From: CAIUMH01 sp963758555
Lineage (GTDB): Bacteria > Actinomycetota > Acidimicrobiia > Acidimicrobiales > RAAP-2
Length of the DNA: 64,000 nucleotides
Reading direction: 5' to 3'
NCBI GenBank assembly: GCA_963758555.1
Contig: CAVWVW010000003.1
Span: forward strand, 1,736,001-1,800,000
Shown here: positions 61,619 through 64,000 of the stretch, one piece after another
How the letters are laid out: the number at the start of each line of letters is the position of its first letter
How positions within the stretch are numbered: the first letter of the stretch is position 1
Translations under genes and position numbers: made by a program
Notes under the pieces: generated by a model
Seen by the model: only the letters and a program-made list of their open reading frames with translations
What the model was told of the DNA's origin: nothing
Databases searched by the model: none

Positions 61619-62362
61619 TTAGGGCTCGGTCGTGAACGACGCTCGCAACGTCGCCAACGACGCGGCGATCAGTCGAGAGACGTGCATCTGGCTCACCCCG
61701 ACCTGGGCCGCGATCTCCGACTGCGTGAGACCGTCGACGAAGCGGAGGAACAAGATGCGCCGCTCGCGCTCAGGCAGCTGTTCGAGACCAGCAGCGAGGA
61801 TCTCGCGATCTTCAGCTCGGACGAAGCCCGCGTCGAGCTGTCCAAGACGGCCTGCGATCGTCATCTCTTGACGGTCAGGAGCGTCGATGGAGGTCGTGCG
61901 GTAGCCGTCGCCCGCCTCCATGGCCTCGAGGACCGCCTCGGTGGTGACGTTCAGCTCGACGGCGAGCTCCGCCACGGTAGGCGGTCGCCCCAGCTGGTGC
62001 GTGAGCTCTTCGGTGGCGTGCCCGAGCTCGAGGTAGAGCTCCTGGACGCGACGCGGGGCCCTGATCGCCCACCCGCGATCGCGGAAGTGGCGCTTCAGCT
62101 CTCCGAGGATCGTGCGGGTGGCGAACGTGCTGAACTCCACCCCTCGATCGGGATCGAAGCGATCGACAGAGTGCAGCAGGGCGAGCGAGGCGACCTGCTC
62201 GAGATCGTCGGGACTCTGGCCTCGATAGGCGAAGCGGCGCGCCAGCTGCCGAGCGAGACCGAGGTGCGCCTCAACCAGCTCATTGCGAAGCCTCTCGTCC
62301 CTCGTCGCCGCAAACCGGACGAACATCTCAGAGGTGTCGTGGCGCCCTGTGCTGCCCATCAT
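61619..62362 (-). CDS. SigB/SigF-type alternative sigma factor
   Basis: The 247-residue protein has sigma regions 2, 3 and 4: LVEAHLGLARQLARRFAYRGQ and DDLEQVASLALLHSVDRFDPDRGVEFSTFATRTILGELKRHFRDRGW (region 2, abbreviated), RPPTVAELAVELNV (region 3), and LPERERRILFLRFVDGLTQSEIAAQVGVSQMHVSRL (region 4). Lack of region 1 and the rsbV-rsbW genes just upstream place it in the SigB/F/G group. The ATG at 62362 overlaps the rsbW TGA by one base. It probably reads GTTT-N15-GGGTA promoters. Confidence 0.9.
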   Translation of the reverse strand: MMGSTGRHDTSEMFVRFAATRDERLRNELVEAHLGLARQLARRFAYRGQSPDDLEQVASLALLHSVDRFDPDRGVEFSTFATRTILGELKRHFRDRGWAIRAPRRVQELYLELGHATEELTHQLGRPPTVAELAVELNVTTEAVLEAMEAGDGYRTTSIDAPDRQEMTIAGRLGQLDAGFVRAEDREILAAGLEQLPERERRILFLRFVDGLTQSEIAAQVGVSQMHVSRLIAASLATLRASFTTEP

Positions 62363-62757
62363 CACGCGGAGGCGTGGGCTCGCCTCTTGCGCAGCCATGA
62401 CGTCTCAGGGTCGTCGGGACCACCGAGGCCATGCTCGTCGACCAAGGCGTCGATGATCTGCAGCGAGAGTGAGAGCGAGAGCTCGTCGAGGGCTTCGCTC
62501 GTCGGAGGATCCGAGGCGTTCGGCACGAACCTGCACGTGACGTCCACCTGGTCGTCGTCTCGAGTGAAGCACAGAGCGAGCCGGCCCCCGTCTCGATTGC
62601 GGATCAGCGAGACGCACAGCTCGTCGACCGCAAGACGCAGGTCCTCGACCTCCTCGAGGTCGAACTCGGCCCGAGCGGCGACGGCCGCCGCCGTGAAGCG
62701 CACGACCATCAGCAGATCGGGATCCACTGGCATGGTGAGCTCGATCACCTCGCTCAT
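62362..62757 (-). CDS. Anti-sigma factor kinase, RsbW-like
   Basis: The 131-residue protein has the GHKL ATPase fold. The N-box is visible as DLRLAVDELCVSLIRN near residue 43; the downstream G-box is weak (ELSLSLSLQIIDALVDE). It should hold the sigma factor inactive and phosphorylate RsbV. The ATG at 62757 overlaps the rsbV stop as ATGA, and its own stop overlaps sigF. Confidence 0.85.
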   Translation of the reverse strand: MSEVIELTMPVDPDLLMVVRFTAAAVAARAEFDLEEVEDLRLAVDELCVSLIRNRDGGRLALCFTRDDDQVDVTCRFVPNASDPPTSEALDELSLSLSLQIIDALVDEHGLGGPDDPETSWLRKRRAHASA

Positions 62758-63098
62758 GAAGCCATCGCTTCGTCGAGGGAGCCGTGCAGCGGGAAGAGGT
62801 CCGTGAGCCCCGTGATCTCGAAGACCCGAAGGATCCGGGGATCCGACGCCACCACGCTCATCGTCCGGCCCTCGTTCTGCGTGCGCTTCCACGCGCCGAT
62901 CAGCACGCCCAGGGCAGTCGAGTCGATGAAGGTCGTGCCCGAGAGGTCCACGATCAGCGAGGCGGCTCCCGCGTCGAGGACTCGATCGAGCACGGCGCGG
63001 AGCTCAGGTGCGGTCGCCAGGTCGATCTCGCCGACTACCGAGATCACCTCGACCTTCTCGTGAGAGTGCTCGTGCACCTCAAAGTCGTGTTCGGCCAT
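62754..63098 (-). CDS. STAS-domain anti-anti-sigma factor, RsbV-like
   Basis: The 114-residue STAS protein has VVGEIDLATAPELRAVL, the phosphorylation motif FIDSTALGVLIGA with the target Ser near residue 60, and a normal C-terminus. Unphosphorylated RsbV binds RsbW and frees the sigma factor. The ATG at 63098 follows AGGAGGG. It is first in rsbV-rsbW-sigF. Confidence 0.92.
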   Translation of the reverse strand: MAEHDFEVHEHSHEKVEVISVVGEIDLATAPELRAVLDRVLDAGAASLIVDLSGTTFIDSTALGVLIGAWKRTQNEGRTMSVVASDPRILRVFEITGLTDLFPLHGSLDEAMAS

Positions 63099-63171
63099 TG
63101 TCCCTCCTGGCATTAGCTCGGCTCCCTACGAGTACAGCTGTCCCAGAGGACACAGACCGTGCATCTATGTC

Positions 63172-63196
63172 GTACCCGGGGAGCTGACGTCGAAAC
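63172..63196 (-). promoter_or_regulatory. SigB/SigF-type promoter of the rsbV-rsbW-sigF operon
   Basis: On the minus strand GTTT (63193-63196), 15 bases, then GGGTAC (63172-63177). This is a textbook SigB/F promoter, so the operon is probably autoregulated. It lies 73 bases before the rsbV ATG. Confidence 0.7.
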
Positions 63197-63314
63197 CTTG
63201 GAACCACCGTGATTCTCCAACAGCATGTCACCTGCTCTCGACAACCGGCCTCTGAGACCACGGGGTGCCAGCGCCGATGCTCCTGCGGCGAGGCGGTAGA
63301 GGCGGGGATCTAAT

Positions 63315-64000
63315 TCAGGCAGGTCGACGGAGGATCTGGAGGATCCTCGTGGCGATGGTGTCGAGCTGGTCGGGTCGGGCGATCCGATCGCGCTGGAGCT
63401 CGAAGATGGCCTGCTCGAGCAGATGGAACTCCACGAGCACGCCCAGGTGCTCGAGCTCTGCGGGGACGAAGGGAGCGCCGCGTGTCGTCTCGAGGTACCC
63501 GCGCAAGAACGTGCCGGAGACCCACCGGAACCACGTCGAGACCCACTTGGTGACCATGCCCTCCGGAATCGCCGCCGTGAGATCGCGCTCGATCCGCTCA
63601 GAGCCCAGTCGAGCTGCGTTCTCGAGAGATCGGACCATCCCAGCCAGGTCGACGGCGCCGGGCTGCTTCGCTCGACGTTGGACCGGTGAGCGCCCGGGCT
63701 CTCCCTCGAAGCCCACGATGCCGAAGTCTCGGCCTCGCCAGGGGAGGTTGGTGAGCTGGCAGTCACCGTGGACGCGGATCTTCTCGACCGTCATGGGCGT
63801 CGACGGAAGCCGACGGAGATGATCGAACAGCTCGGCCTCGATGCCGGCGAGCGCTTGGAGGCTCTTCGGGTCGTGCTCGTCGACGTCGACGAGGGCTGCT
63901 CGAGCCATGCGCCTCGTCCGGTGGTACATCGCTTGGCGCTCACTGAGGCTCAGGGGCTCAGGTCGGAGATCGGGCTGCTCCCGATCGGAGCTGAGCGCGA
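63315..64000 (-). CDS. Maltokinase / TreS-Pep2-like protein, 5' end outside the window
   Basis: The frame is open to the right edge, so the N-terminal part is missing. The visible 228 residues match the C-terminal lobe of maltokinases and of fused trehalose synthase-maltokinases: LIRVHGD-type KIRVHGDCQLTNLPWRGRDF, FEGEPGRSPVQRRAKQ, DLAGMVRSLENAARLG and TWFRWVSGTFLRGY. Maltokinase makes maltose 1-phosphate for GlgE. The usual DFEGEP reads GFEGEP here, so a metal-binding Asp appears lost. It is 217 bases upstream of rsbV on the same strand, with its stop far from the operon promoter. Confidence 0.75.
   Translation of the reverse strand, partial: ALSSDREQPDLRPEPLSLSERQAMYHRTRRMARAALVDVDEHDPKSLQALAGIEAELFDHLRRLPSTPMTVEKIRVHGDCQLTNLPWRGRDFGIVGFEGEPGRSPVQRRAKQPGAVDLAGMVRSLENAARLGSERIERDLTAAIPEGMVTKWVSTWFRWVSGTFLRGYLETTRGAPFVPAELEHLGVLVEFHLLEQAIFELQRDRIARPDQLDTIATRILQILRRPA

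Noticed and set aside
1..64000. CRISPR arrays, insertion sequences, prophage or toxin-antitoxin modules
   Set aside because: No regularly spaced repeats, transposase or integrase signatures or phage genes were found in any region.

Overview
The window is a GC-rich chromosomal segment of an actinobacterium. I infer Actinomycetota, possibly an Acidimicrobiia-like lineage, from several features seen together: nickel superoxide dismutase with its SodX protease, an MshA-type glycosyltransferase beside a YbjN-like gene, a Rex gene heading a hem operon, HelD, an MntP-type exporter, a SigB/SigF-type partner-switching module, and many GTG starts and ATGA overlaps. Nothing here fixes the genus. There is no CRISPR array, insertion sequence, integrase or rRNA; one tRNA-Lys is present.

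Layout. 0.1-2.4 kb: helD (-). 2.6-7.6 kb: a tight + operon hemE-hemH-hemY(cgoX)-lnt. 7.6-11.2 kb: a HAD phosphatase (-) and a 995-residue MprF-like membrane protein (+). 11.3-26.9 kb: a complete 14-gene complex I operon nuoA-N (-), with a probable Rex operator at its head and a divergent geranylgeranyl-reductase/MenJ-like gene. 28.3-36.3 kb: proC, rex, hemA-hemC-hemD-hemB-hemL and a membrane protein (-). Haem synthesis from glutamyl-tRNA to the coproporphyrin branch, the NADH-sensing repressor, complex I and a menaquinone-tailoring candidate therefore lie together as a respiratory supercluster. 36.5-43.1 kb: a double-TetR regulator, ybjN-like, mshA, an XRE regulator, divergent sodX/sodN, a DksA/TraR-like protein, a K+ channel, a lipoprotein and a small coiled-coil protein. 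43.3-46.6 kb: a GH15 glycosidase and two small membrane proteins, then tRNA-Lys. 47-54 kb: CMD and DUF1330 proteins, an HSL-type esterase, an orphan solute-binding lipoprotein, a three-gene cytochrome b6-like operon, and NfeD-slipin. 54-58.9 kb: aldehyde dehydrogenase, exonuclease III, MntP, small proteins. 58.9-63.2 kb: a general-stress module RsbU / RsbV-RsbW-SigF with SigB/F-type promoters in front of rsbV and of a hemerythrin gene. The right edge cuts a maltokinase-like gene.

A striking technical feature is about two dozen single-base frameshifts in otherwise conserved genes (hemE, lnt, nuoM, nuoI, hemA, proC, sodN and others). Almost all are +1 and nearly every one is repaired by removing one base from a short G or C run. 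I read these as over-called G/C runs in the assembly rather than real decay or programmed frameshifting, and I annotate the genes full length across the shifts. No clearly new defence or mobile system is visible. The best candidates for new biology are the b6-type cytochrome operon lacking a Rieske gene, the MprF-like protein with a degenerate phosphoesterase-like front half, and the Rex and SigF regulatory layouts.
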